Source: CAWKCE01 sp032127035 (GTDB lineage: Bacteria; Actinomycetota; Actinomycetes; JAHEKZ01). Taken from it: a stretch of DNA of 64,000 bases. The notes below the pieces were generated by a model that was not told the origin of the DNA, made no database searches, and saw nothing but the letters and a program-made list of their open reading frames with translations. The DNA is taken from the NCBI GenBank assembly GCA_963848085.1, contig CAWKCE010000003.1, positions 62,001-126,000 on the forward strand, in the 5' to 3' direction. The translations under genes were made by a program, and so were the position numbers. Below, piece by piece: positions 8,358 through 16,260 of the stretch (positions are counted from its first letter, which is position 1; every line of letters starts with the position of its first letter).

Positions 8358-8370
8358 GAAAGGCCTCGCT

Positions 8371-9660
8371 ATGACTGCATCTGTCGACCTCCCCCGTACT
8401 GACGGCACTGCCGTTGTGCCCGCTCCGGACTGGGGGCCGGCAACCGGACTCACCTGCCGCGCCTGCGGAGCCCGCTACCCGCTCGGAGATGCGTACGCGT
8501 GCATGGACTGCTTCGGGCCGCTCGAGGTCGCCTACGACTTCGGCTCGGTCACCCACGCCGACCTGGAGACCGGGCCGGCGTCCATGTGGCGGTACGCACC
8601 GCTGCTCCCGGTGCCGGTCGACGTCGCCGACCGCCGCAACCTGGCGCCCGGCCTCACCCAGCTGGTGCGTGCGGACAACCTGGCGCGGGCGCTCGGCATG
8701 CGGTCGCTGTGGGTCAAGGACGACAGCGGCAACCCGACGCACTCGTTCAAGGACCGGGTCGTGGCGGTTGCCCTGACCGCCGCCCAGCAGCTCGGCTTCA
8801 CGACGATCGGCTGTGCGTCTACCGGGAACCTGGCCAACGCCGTGGCGGCGGCATCCGCCAGGGCCGGGTTGCGGTCCTGCGTGTTCGTGCCGAGCGACCT
8901 CGAGGCGGGGAAGATCGTCACCACTGCCGTCTACGGGGGGACCCTGATCGCTGTCGACGGAACCTACGACGACGTGAACCGGCTGTGCTCGGAGGTGGCC
9001 GGCGACCTCGACTGGGGCTTCGTCAACGTCAACCTCCGGCCCTACTACGCGGAGGGGTCCAAGACGCTCGGCTACGAGATCGCCGAGCAGCTGGGGTGGC
9101 GGCTCCCCGAGCAGGTCGTGTGCCCGGTCGCGTCCGGGTCGCTGCTGACGAAGGTCGACAAGGGCTTCGGCGAGCTCGTGGAGCTCGGTCTGGTCGAGGG
9201 GTCGCCGTACCGGGTGTTCGGTGCGCAGGCCGCTGGGTGCTCGCCGGTCAGCCAGGCGTTCGCCGCCGGGCTGGACGTCGTCCGGCCAGTGAAGCCGGAC
9301 ACCATCGCCAAGTCGCTAGCCATCGGAAACCCGGCCGACGGTCCGTACGCGCTGGACGTTGCACGTCGCACGGGCGGAGCCATCGCGGACGTGACGGACG
9401 CCGAGATCGTCGAGGGGATGCAGCTGCTGGCAGCGACCGAGGGGATCTTCGCCGAGACGGCCGGCGGTGTCACCGTGGCAACCCTGCGCAAGCTCCTGGC
9501 CGAGGGCAGCATCGACCCGGACGCCGAGACCGTCGTCCTCAACACCGGCGACGGGCTGAAGACGCTGGACGCCGTGGTCCCGGTGGCGCAGCCGTCCGTG
9601 ACGATCCCGCCCCGGCTGGGCGCGTTTCTGGGCTTCGCCGAGCAGGAGGGGCTGGCATGA
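8371..9660 (+). CDS. metM: Threonine synthase-like enzyme, probable homocysteine synthase MetM
   Basis: This 429-residue fold-type II PLP enzyme of the threonine synthase family has an N-terminal zinc ribbon (Cys29, Cys32, Cys44, Cys47) and the PLP lysine in THSFKDR (Lys127). Two roles fit: threonine synthase, or MetM, a ThrC homologue that in Streptomyces uses a thiocarboxylated sulfur carrier to turn O-phosphohomoserine into homocysteine. A SAM-I riboswitch and an overlapping sulfur-carrier gene are what a methionine gene would have, so MetM is preferred. The ATG at 8371 follows AGGAAAGG; the in-frame ATG at 8353 lies in riboswitch P1. Confidence 0.8.
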   Translation: MTASVDLPRTDGTAVVPAPDWGPATGLTCRACGARYPLGDAYACMDCFGPLEVAYDFGSVTHADLETGPASMWRYAPLLPVPVDVADRRNLAPGLTQLVRADNLARALGMRSLWVKDDSGNPTHSFKDRVVAVALTAAQQLGFTTIGCASTGNLANAVAAASARAGLRSCVFVPSDLEAGKIVTTAVYGGTLIAVDGTYDDVNRLCSEVAGDLDWGFVNVNLRPYYAEGSKTLGYEIAEQLGWRLPEQVVCPVASGSLLTKVDKGFGELVELGLVEGSPYRVFGAQAAGCSPVSQAFAAGLDVVRPVKPDTIAKSLAIGNPADGPYALDVARRTGGAIADVTDAEIVEGMQLLAATEGIFAETAGGVTVATLRKLLAEGSIDPDAETVVLNTGDGLKTLDAVVPVAQPSVTIPPRLGAFLGFAEQEGLA

Positions 9661-9962
9661 GTGTCTCGGTCCGGGTCCCGACGATCCTGCGCCCCCACAC
9701 CGGCGGCGAGCCGGTAGTGAGCGTCTCCGGCGGGACGCTGGCCGAGGTCCTGGCCTCCCTGGAGGCGGCCCACCCCGGGCTGCGCGCACGCGTTGTGGAC
9801 GAGGACGGCGCGCTCCGGAGGTTCGTGAACGTCTATGTCGACGACGACGACGTCCGGTTCGAGGCCGGCTTGGGCACCCCGACGCGGGACGGCGCGACGG
9901 TGTCCATCATCCCGGCGGTCGCGGGCGGATGCGACCATCTCGGTGCGAGTGGTCAAGCCTGA
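9657..9962 (+). CDS. metO: MoaD/ThiS-type sulfur carrier protein, MetO/CysO-like
   Basis: A 101-residue beta-grasp sulfur carrier. It resembles mycobacterial CysO from the start (VRVPTILRPHTGG) through RFVNVYVDDDDVRF to SIIPAVAGG. Carriers of this family are thiocarboxylated on a C-terminal Gly-Gly; here that pair (Gly90-Gly91) is followed by ten more residues (CDHLGASGQA), which would have to be removed first. The ATG overlaps the upstream stop by 4 nt, so carrier and PLP enzyme are coupled under the same riboswitch. It probably supplies sulfur for homocysteine formation; cysteine synthesis is the alternative. Confidence 0.85.
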   Translation: MSVSVRVPTILRPHTGGEPVVSVSGGTLAEVLASLEAAHPGLRARVVDEDGALRRFVNVYVDDDDVRFEAGLGTPTRDGATVSIIPAVAGGCDHLGASGQA

Positions 9963-10053
9963 CGGGGATCCGGCCGAACAAAGAGGCTAGGCTGCGCCCC
10001 GGCGCGCTCGGGAATGGCCGGGCTCCGGGACGAACAGCAGCGGAGAGGATGTC

Positions 10054-10266
10054 ATGGCGCAGGGCACCGTGAAGTGGTTCAACGCGGAGAAGGGTTACGG
10101 GTTCATCGCCGTCGATGAGGGCCCGGACGTCTACGTTCACTACAGCCAGATCCAGATGGACGGCTTCCGCACGCTCGCCGACGGCCAGCGCGTCGAGTTC
10201 GAGATCTCCCAGGGCCAGAAGGGCCCCCAGGCGGACTCCGTCAAGCCGCTCGAGTCCGCCGAGTAG
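10054..10266 (+). CDS. Cold shock protein (CspA family)
   Basis: A 70-residue single cold-shock domain with RNP1 KGYGFIAV and RNP2 VYVHYSQI, and the standard start GTVKWFNAEKG. It binds single-stranded RNA and DNA and acts as an RNA chaperone. A GGAGAGGA ribosome-binding site precedes the ATG. As I recall, in Streptomyces the matching gene sits directly upstream of groEL2; here a ligase/dehydrogenase/sigma block separates the two. Confidence 0.93.
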   Translation: MAQGTVKWFNAEKGYGFIAVDEGPDVYVHYSQIQMDGFRTLADGQRVEFEISQGQKGPQADSVKPLESAE

Positions 10267-10287
10267 TCCTGCGACCGGCACGGCCCG

Positions 10288-10587
10288 CTAGCGATCCTCG
10301 GCTTTCTCGGGCAGCTCGTCCATGTCGACCAGCTGTTCCTCAATCAGCTCGAACTCGCTGACGACGTGCACGGCCGACTCCTCGGCCGACTTCCAGGCGG
10401 TGTCACCAACCGCCACGTGCCCCACCGCCTCGGACGTAGTGTCGCTGCGGACCCCCTCGTCGTCCTCGACGATCCGTCCGTCCTGCGGCTTGGGGTCACC
10501 GGGGCCGTACGCCTCGTCGTAGGTCTCCTCGTCGTCGGCCGACACCGCGCCCGCGTCGGGGTTGATGTACCACGTGCCCTCGCTCAT
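10288..10587 (-). CDS. Small acidic hypothetical protein
   Basis: A 99-residue, strongly acidic protein with no membrane segment or catalytic motif that I recognise. The N-terminus (MSEGTWYINPDAG) is followed by an Asp/Glu-rich stretch. The ATG at 10587 is supported by GGGAAGGGG a few nt upstream on the minus strand. It converges on the cold-shock gene 21 nt away. Length, start signal and codon use suggest a real gene, but I can assign no function. Confidence 0.65.
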   Translation of the reverse strand: MSEGTWYINPDAGAVSADDEETYDEAYGPGDPKPQDGRIVEDDEGVRSDTTSEAVGHVAVGDTAWKSAEESAVHVVSEFELIEEQLVDMDELPEKAEDR

Positions 10588-10771
10588 GGCTGCCCCTTCC
10601 CGGGTCGCCGCCGCCAGATCGCGGTCTGTGCCCCCATCCTGCCCCCGATCGCGGTCTCATGCGATGCCCCTGGTCCCTCGGCTTGGGGACCTCCGCCCCT
10701 GACCGAAGCAGCCCCCCGCGCGTCCACGATGGGGTGAGTGGCGGAAGCCTCTCCGGGACCTGGGAGGACCA

Positions 10772-12571
10772 GTGGCCAGGATGGCGGCGAGCAAGACGGC
10801 TGACCAGTCAGCCTCACCGGTCCTGGCCGACTACGACGCCACCTACGACAGTTTCACCTGGGCCGACGCCTGCGCCGGGCTGGCCGGCCAGCCCGGTGGC
10901 GGCCGGAACATCGCGGTCGAGGCAGTGGACCGGCACGCCACCGGCTCGCGTGCCGACCGGGTGGCCCTGCGCTTCCTCGGGACGTCCCCGGCGGGTCTGC
11001 TCGACGTGGACCGGGAGCTCACGTATCAGCAGCTCGCCACCGAGACCGACCGGTTCGCCCAGGTTCTCGACGTCCTGGGCGTGCAGGCCGGCGAGCGGGT
11101 CTTCAGCCTGATGGGAAGGCTCCCCGAGCTGTACGTGGCGCTGCTCGGGACACTGAAGCACCGCAGTGTCTTCTGCCCGCTGTTCTCCGCGTTCGGCCCC
11201 GAGCCGGTCCGGCAGCGGCTCGAGCGGGGAGACGGCGTCGTCCTGGTCACCACTCCGCAGCTGTACCGGCGGAAGGTGGCACCGATCCGAGACCAGCTCC
11301 CCGGACTCCGGCACGTCCTGCTGGTCGGACCGGGCCAGGCCAAGATCGCCGACCCCACCGCAGTGGACCTCACGGAGCTGCTTGCCGCCGAAAGCGGCTG
11401 TTACGCCGTCGAGCACACCGACCCCGAGGAGATGGCGCTCCTGCACTTCACCAGCGGGACGACAGGCCTGCCTAAGGGGGCGGTGCACGTCCACGAAGCG
11501 GTCGTCGCCCACCATCTGACGGCGAGGTACGCCCTGGACCTGCACGACGACGACGTGTTCTGGTGCACCGCAGACCCGGGCTGGGTGACGGGTACGTCGT
11601 ACGGTGTCATCGCCCCTCTGACGTGTGGCGTCACCTGCGTCGTGGACGAGACCGAGTTCGACCCTGACCGCTGGTACCGCGTGCTGGAGGAGCAGCGAGT
11701 CACGGTCTGGTACACCGCGCCGACGGCGCTGCGGATGCTCATGAAGGCTGGTACCGGGCGGGCCCGTTCTTACGACCTGTCGGCCCTCCGCCACATCGCC
11801 AGCGTGGGTGAGCCGCTGAACCCCGAAGTCGTCACGTGGGGTGCCGAGGCGCTGGGACACCTCGTGCACGACACGTGGTGGCAGACGGAGACCGGCGCGA
11901 TCATGATCGCGAACTACGCGTCGATGCCGATCCGGCCTGGTTCGATGGGTCGGCCGATCCCGGGTATCGAGGCCGCGCTCGTCGCGCGCGACGGCGCCGG
12001 GGATCCCGTCGTCGGCGACGACGGCGAGCCAGTCCTGGTGACCGAACCCGACGTTGAGGGTGAGCTGGCGTTGCGGACCCCTTGGCCGTCGATGATGCGC
12101 GGCTACCTCCACGACGACGCGCGCTACCAGAAGGCGTTCTGCGGCCAGTGGTACCTGACCGGGGATCTGGCCCGACGCGACGCTGGCGGCTACTTCTGGT
12201 TCGTCGGTCGCGGCGACGACGTCATCAAGTCGGCGGGTCACCTCATCGGCCCCTTCGAAGTCGAGAGCGCCTTGATGGAGCACCCGGACGTCGTCGAGGC
12301 AGGGGTTATCGGCATCCCTGACCCTGTCGCGGGCGAGGTCGTGAAGGCGTTCGTCGCCCTGCGCCAGGGGGTGGCCCCGACCGACGAGCTGCGGCTCGAG
12401 CTGGTGGGTTTCGCGCGCAAGCGGCTCGGTGCGGCGGTCGCGCCGCGGCAGATCGCATTCAGCCGCGATCTGCCGAAGACGCGCAGCGGAAAGATCATGC
12501 GTCGGCTGCTGAAGGCGCGTGACCTGGGGCTGCCCGAGGGGGACCTGTCGACCCTTGAGGGGTCCACGTGA
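10772..12571 (+). CDS. Acetyl-CoA synthetase-like AMP-forming acyl-CoA ligase
   Basis: This 599-residue ANL-superfamily adenylating enzyme is closest to acetyl-CoA synthetase. Motifs: P-loop FTSGTTGLPKGAVH, DTWWQTETG, the hinge YLTGDLARRDAGGYFWFVGRGDDVIKSAGHLIGPFEVE, and the C-terminal lysine in PKTRSGKIMRR. It activates a short carboxylic acid as acyl-AMP and passes it to CoA or possibly another thiol. GTG 10772 is 4 nt from GGAGG; ATG 10781 is an in-frame alternative. Its stop overlaps the start of E1alpha, making it the first gene of a five-gene coupled operon ending in an acyl carrier protein. Confidence 0.88.
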   Translation: MARMAASKTADQSASPVLADYDATYDSFTWADACAGLAGQPGGGRNIAVEAVDRHATGSRADRVALRFLGTSPAGLLDVDRELTYQQLATETDRFAQVLDVLGVQAGERVFSLMGRLPELYVALLGTLKHRSVFCPLFSAFGPEPVRQRLERGDGVVLVTTPQLYRRKVAPIRDQLPGLRHVLLVGPGQAKIADPTAVDLTELLAAESGCYAVEHTDPEEMALLHFTSGTTGLPKGAVHVHEAVVAHHLTARYALDLHDDDVFWCTADPGWVTGTSYGVIAPLTCGVTCVVDETEFDPDRWYRVLEEQRVTVWYTAPTALRMLMKAGTGRARSYDLSALRHIASVGEPLNPEVVTWGAEALGHLVHDTWWQTETGAIMIANYASMPIRPGSMGRPIPGIEAALVARDGAGDPVVGDDGEPVLVTEPDVEGELALRTPWPSMMRGYLHDDARYQKAFCGQWYLTGDLARRDAGGYFWFVGRGDDVIKSAGHLIGPFEVESALMEHPDVVEAGVIGIPDPVAGEVVKAFVALRQGVAPTDELRLELVGFARKRLGAAVAPRQIAFSRDLPKTRSGKIMRRLLKARDLGLPEGDLSTLEGST

Positions 12572-13551
12572 CGACGGGGGCCGTGAACCGGGAGACCGGG
12601 CTGGCCCTCTACCGGCAGATGGTGCGCATCCGCCGGTTCGAGGAGCGGTGCGTCGAGCTGTACAGCGCCGCCCGCATCCGCGGCTTCCTCCACCTGTACA
12701 TCGGCGAGGAGGCCGTCGCCGTGGGCACCATGCGCGAGCTCCGCGCCGACGATTCCGTGCTCGCGACCTACCGGGAGCACGGTCATGCGCTGGCGCGGGG
12801 CGTCCCGATGGGCGCGGTCATGGCCGAGATGTTCGGCCGGGTCGAGGGCTGCTCGCGAGGGCGCGGCGGCTCGATGCACCTGTTCCACGCGCCCACCCGG
12901 TTCTTCGGCGGGCAGGCCATCGTGGCCGCCGGTCTGCCGCAGGCGGTCGGCATCGGCCTGGCCAACCGCATGCTCGGCCGCGACGGAATCGTCGCGTGCT
13001 TCTTCGGCGAAGGAGCGGTCGCGGAGGGCGAGTTCCACGAGGCGATGAACCTGGCGGCCCTGTGGCACCTGCCGGTGCTGTTCTTGTGCGAGAACAACCG
13101 CTACGCCATGGGCACCGCCCTGGACCGGTCGGAGTCGGAGACGAACCTGCCGATCAAGGCGGCGTCCTACGAGATGCCGGCGTGGTCGGTCGATGGCATG
13201 GACGTCGTCGCGGTCTCGGAGGCTGCCCGCGTCGCCGTGGACACGGTGCGCGCGCACGGTGGGCCGGTCTTCCTGGAGGCGAAGACGTACCGGTTCCGCG
13301 CGCACTCGATGTACGACCCGGACCGCTACCGAGACAAGGCCGAGGTAGAGCGGGCGCGGCTGCGCGACCCGCTGCTCGTGCTGTCCCGCCGACTGCTCGA
13401 CGACGGCGTGGTGACCGACGACGACCTGGCGTCGGCAGACCGCGATGCCGTCGCGGAGGTCGACGAGGCCGTCGCGTTCGCCGAAGCGGGCACGGAGGAG
13501 CCGGAGGCCGACCTGCTCCGGTTCGTGCACTCGGAACGGTCCTCGTCGTGA
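12568..13551 (+). CDS. 2-oxoacid (pyruvate) dehydrogenase E1 alpha subunit
   Basis: This 327-residue ThDP-dependent subunit has the pyrophosphate motif GEGAVAEGEFHEAMNLAALW ending in ENNRYAMGT, the loop RGRGGSMHLFH with its conserved histidine, and a YRFRAHSMYDP phosphorylation-loop region typical of pyruvate rather than branched-chain E1. It decarboxylates a 2-oxoacid with E1beta and hands the acyl group to lipoyl-E2. It starts at a GTG overlapping the ligase stop and ends in overlap with E1beta. Acetoin dehydrogenase E1alpha is the alternative. Confidence 0.88.
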   Translation: MTTGAVNRETGLALYRQMVRIRRFEERCVELYSAARIRGFLHLYIGEEAVAVGTMRELRADDSVLATYREHGHALARGVPMGAVMAEMFGRVEGCSRGRGGSMHLFHAPTRFFGGQAIVAAGLPQAVGIGLANRMLGRDGIVACFFGEGAVAEGEFHEAMNLAALWHLPVLFLCENNRYAMGTALDRSESETNLPIKAASYEMPAWSVDGMDVVAVSEAARVAVDTVRAHGGPVFLEAKTYRFRAHSMYDPDRYRDKAEVERARLRDPLLVLSRRLLDDGVVTDDDLASADRDAVAEVDEAVAFAEAGTEEPEADLLRFVHSERSSS

Positions 13552-14537
13552 CCGAGCAGGGGACGGCCACATACCGGGAGGCGCTGCGAGCCGCCATCCG
13601 GGAGGCGATGGTGGACGACGAGCGCGTCTTCCTGATGGGCGAGGACGTGGGCCGCTACGGCGGGTCTTTCGGGGTCTCGCTCGGCCTGCTGGAGGAGTTC
13701 GGCGAGGACCGGATTCGGGACACCCCGCTGTCGGAGTCCGGCTTCGTCGGTGCTGGTGTCGGGGCGGCGATGGGTGGCCTGCGGCCGATCGTCGAGGTGA
13801 TGACGGTCAACTTCGCGTTGCTGGCACTCGACCAGATCGTCAACACTGCGGCCGCGCTGCATCACATGAGCGGTGGGCAGTTCTCCGTCCCGCTGGTGGT
13901 GCGGATGACCAGCGGCGCCGGGCGCCAGCTCGCCGCGCAGCACTCGCACTCGTTCGAGAACTGGTTCGCCCACGTGCCCGGCCTGCGGGTCGTCAGCCCC
14001 GCGACGGTCGCCGATGCCCGAGGGATGCTGGCGACCGCCCTTGCGGACCCAGACCCGGTCGTCATGTTCGAACACGCCTCGCTCTACAACACGTCGGGAC
14101 CGCTGGCGAGCGTCGGTGCTCCGGCAGACATCGACCGGGCGGCCGTGCGTCGAACGGGAACCGACCTCACGATCGTCACCTACGGGGGGTCTCTGCCCAA
14201 GGTGATCGACGCCGCTGGGGTCCTGGCGGCCGACGGCGTCAGCGCGGAGGTCGTCGACCTGCGCGCGCTGCGGCCCATCGACTGGGAGACCATTCTGGGG
14301 TCGGTGGGGAAGACCCACCGGGCGGTCGTCGTGGACGAGGGGTGGCACACGTTGTCCCTCGCCGGTGAGGTGTCGGCGCGCATCGCCGAGGAGGCCTTCT
14401 ACGACCTGGACGCCCCAGTCCGGCGGGTCTGCACCGCCGAGGTGCCGATCCCGTACGCCCGCCACCTCGAGCTCGCGGCGCTGCCCAGCGTGGCGCGAGT
14501 CGTCGAGGCAGCCGAGCACGTCGTGGGGATGGGGTGA
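13548..14537 (+). CDS. 2-oxoacid (pyruvate) dehydrogenase E1 beta subunit
   Basis: A 329-residue transketolase-like subunit with the E1beta hallmarks LMGEDVGRYGGSFGVSLGLLEEFGEDRIRDTPLSE, EVMTVNFALLALDQIVN, MTSGAGRQLAAQHSHSFENWFAHVPGL and a C-terminal transketolase domain (TIVTYGG, EVVDLRALRPID). It forms the alpha2beta2 E1 with the upstream gene. The GTG at 13548 overlaps the E1alpha stop by 4 nt, and the stop overlaps the E2 start, so subunit ratios are set by coupled translation. Confidence 0.88.
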   Translation: MTEQGTATYREALRAAIREAMVDDERVFLMGEDVGRYGGSFGVSLGLLEEFGEDRIRDTPLSESGFVGAGVGAAMGGLRPIVEVMTVNFALLALDQIVNTAAALHHMSGGQFSVPLVVRMTSGAGRQLAAQHSHSFENWFAHVPGLRVVSPATVADARGMLATALADPDPVVMFEHASLYNTSGPLASVGAPADIDRAAVRRTGTDLTIVTYGGSLPKVIDAAGVLAADGVSAEVVDLRALRPIDWETILGSVGKTHRAVVVDEGWHTLSLAGEVSARIAEEAFYDLDAPVRRVCTAEVPIPYARHLELAALPSVARVVEAAEHVVGMG

Positions 14538-15868
14538 CGGCCGTGGCCGACTTCCGGATGCCGTCGCTGGGCGCCGACATGGACGAAGGGACACTCGTGG
14601 AGTGGCTCGTCGCGCCCGGCGACACGGTGCGGCGTGGGGACAGTGTCGCCGTCGTCGACACGGCGAAGGCCGCCATCGAGGTCGAGGTCTTCACAGACGG
14701 GGTCGTGCAGGAGCTGCTGGTCGAGCCCGGGACGACGGTCTCGGTGGGGACGCCACTGGCACGGCTGTCCGGAGGTGACCACACCGAGGCGCCGCCGGTG
14801 GCGACTCCGGCAGCCGCGGTGGGAGCCGCACCGCAGCCACTGCCCCCGACGGCGCCGAAGCCGCACGTGTCGCCCGTCGTGCGCCACCTGGCCCACCAGT
14901 CGGGCGTGGACCTGGCGTCGGTGGCCGGCAGCGGCGCGCACGGCGAGGTCTCCCGCGACGACGTCCGGCGGGCTGCGGCCGCCGCCAAGCCCCCCGCGGA
15001 TACCGGGCGCGTCCTCGCCTCGCCGCGCGCCCGGCGCCGCGCGGGCGAGCTGGGGGTGGACCTCGCGACGGTGCAGGGGACGGGCGCGGACGGGGTCATC
15101 ACGGTGGTCGACGTCGAGCGGACGGCCGCCGCGGAGCGGCCGGCTTCCCCGGCGGCGGCGTCACCGACCGAGCCCGGCGACAAGCGGCAGGCCATGCGGG
15201 CGGCGATCGGCGCCTTGATGGCGCGCAGCAAGCGCGAGATCCCGCACTACTACCTGCGCACCACCGTCGACCTGACTCGGGCGCTGGCCTGGCTGGCCGA
15301 GAGGAACGCCGCGCGTGGGGTCGACGAGCGTCTGGTGCCCGCGGTTCTTCTCCTGAAGGCTGCCGCGTCCGCGGCTCGGAAGGTGCCGGACACCAACGGC
15401 TTCTACGTCGATGGAGGCTTCCGGCGGGCGGACCACGTCCACCTCGGGGTGGCGGTGTCCCTGCGGGGCGGTGGCCTCGTTGCGCCGGCCATCCACGATG
15501 CCGACCAGCTGGGCCTGGACGACCTGATGACCGCGTTGAAGGACGTCGTGTCGCGGGCCCGGTCCGGCCGGCTGCGCGCCAGCCAGATGTCCGACCCGAC
15601 GATCACGGTCACCAACCTCGGTGAGAGGGGGGTCGAGGAGGTGCAGGGTGTGATCTACCCGCCACAGGTTGCCCTGGTCGGTTTCGGAACGGTCGTGGAG
15701 CGGCCGTGGGTGGCCGACGGCTCGCTCGGCGTCCACCCGGTCGTCGTCGCCACGTTGGCGGCCGACCACCGCGTCACCGACGGTCATACCGGCGGCCGGT
15801 ACCTGGCGGCCGTCGACGCCCTCCTGCAGAACCCGGACCAGCTCGACACCGGAAGGGAACCCGAATGA
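14534..15868 (+). CDS. Dihydrolipoamide acyltransferase (E2) with two subunit-binding domains
   Basis: A 444-residue E2. It has one lipoyl domain (1-80, lipoyl Lys45 in VDTAKA), a Pro/Ala linker, two peripheral-subunit-binding domains in tandem (about 113-148 with GSGAHGEV and about 162-198 with GTGADGVI), and the CAT catalytic domain (about 215-440) with His412 and Asp416 in DHRVTDG. It moves acyl groups from E1 to an acceptor thiol, normally CoA. Two binding domains are more than usual for such a short E2, and no E3 gene is nearby. GTG start overlaps E1beta; the stop overlaps the ACP start. Confidence 0.88.
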   Translation: MTAVADFRMPSLGADMDEGTLVEWLVAPGDTVRRGDSVAVVDTAKAAIEVEVFTDGVVQELLVEPGTTVSVGTPLARLSGGDHTEAPPVATPAAAVGAAPQPLPPTAPKPHVSPVVRHLAHQSGVDLASVAGSGAHGEVSRDDVRRAAAAAKPPADTGRVLASPRARRRAGELGVDLATVQGTGADGVITVVDVERTAAAERPASPAAASPTEPGDKRQAMRAAIGALMARSKREIPHYYLRTTVDLTRALAWLAERNAARGVDERLVPAVLLLKAAASAARKVPDTNGFYVDGGFRRADHVHLGVAVSLRGGGLVAPAIHDADQLGLDDLMTALKDVVSRARSGRLRASQMSDPTITVTNLGERGVEEVQGVIYPPQVALVGFGTVVERPWVADGSLGVHPVVVATLAADHRVTDGHTGGRYLAAVDALLQNPDQLDTGREPE

Positions 15869-16108
15869 CACCGGACGAAGCCCGCGCCATGGTGGCCGAA
15901 ATCCTCGGCCGGATCGCGCCCGGCGAGGACCTGTCGGACGTCGAGCCGGACGCCGACCTGCGCGACGAGATCGACCTGGACTCGCTGGACTTCCTCGGCA
16001 TGGTCGAGGTCGATCAAGGAGCGCACCGGCGTCGACGTCCCGGAGGAGGACTACCCCAAGGTGCGCACGCTGGCCGGCGTGGCGGCCTACCTGGCTACCC
16101 ACGCCTGA
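15865..16108 (+). pseudogene. Acyl carrier protein with +1 frameshift
   Basis: The first 49 codons encode an acyl carrier protein N-terminus with the phosphopantetheine serine in DLDSLDFLGM (Ser40). After GTC at 16009-16011 there is one extra base (16012); resuming at 16013 gives IKERTGVDVPEEDYPKV and an ordinary ACP end at a TGA (16106-16108), 80 residues in all. Without correction the frame runs into an Arg/Gly-rich tail to 16137. The ATG overlaps the E2 stop. The cause is a sequencing indel, recent inactivation or, less likely, programmed frameshifting. It would carry acyl groups from the ligase or E2. Confidence 0.8.
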
Positions 16109-16260
16109 CGCCTGCCAGCCGAACCCGGCCCGGATGAGGCTTCGCAGCGGCGGAATCGGGCATCCCGACGCGCCTCGACGCCGGCATCCACCCGACAAGG
16201 GGGCCGACGACGTGTATACGGGTGGTGGCGCCGCCAGGGTGCCGGCCGAGAGGGGCTGTC

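Noticed and set aside
8230..8360. SAM-IV riboswitch instead of SAM-I
   Set aside because: SAM-IV is common in actinomycetes, but P1, the kink-turn region and the GGTGCCAACTCC segment follow the SAM-I arrangement, with the P4 hairpin inside P1.
8203..8370. Longer N-terminus for the threonine synthase-like protein
   Set aside because: The in-frame upstream region is the riboswitch aptamer; the ATG at 8371 has the ribosome-binding site and family-typical start.
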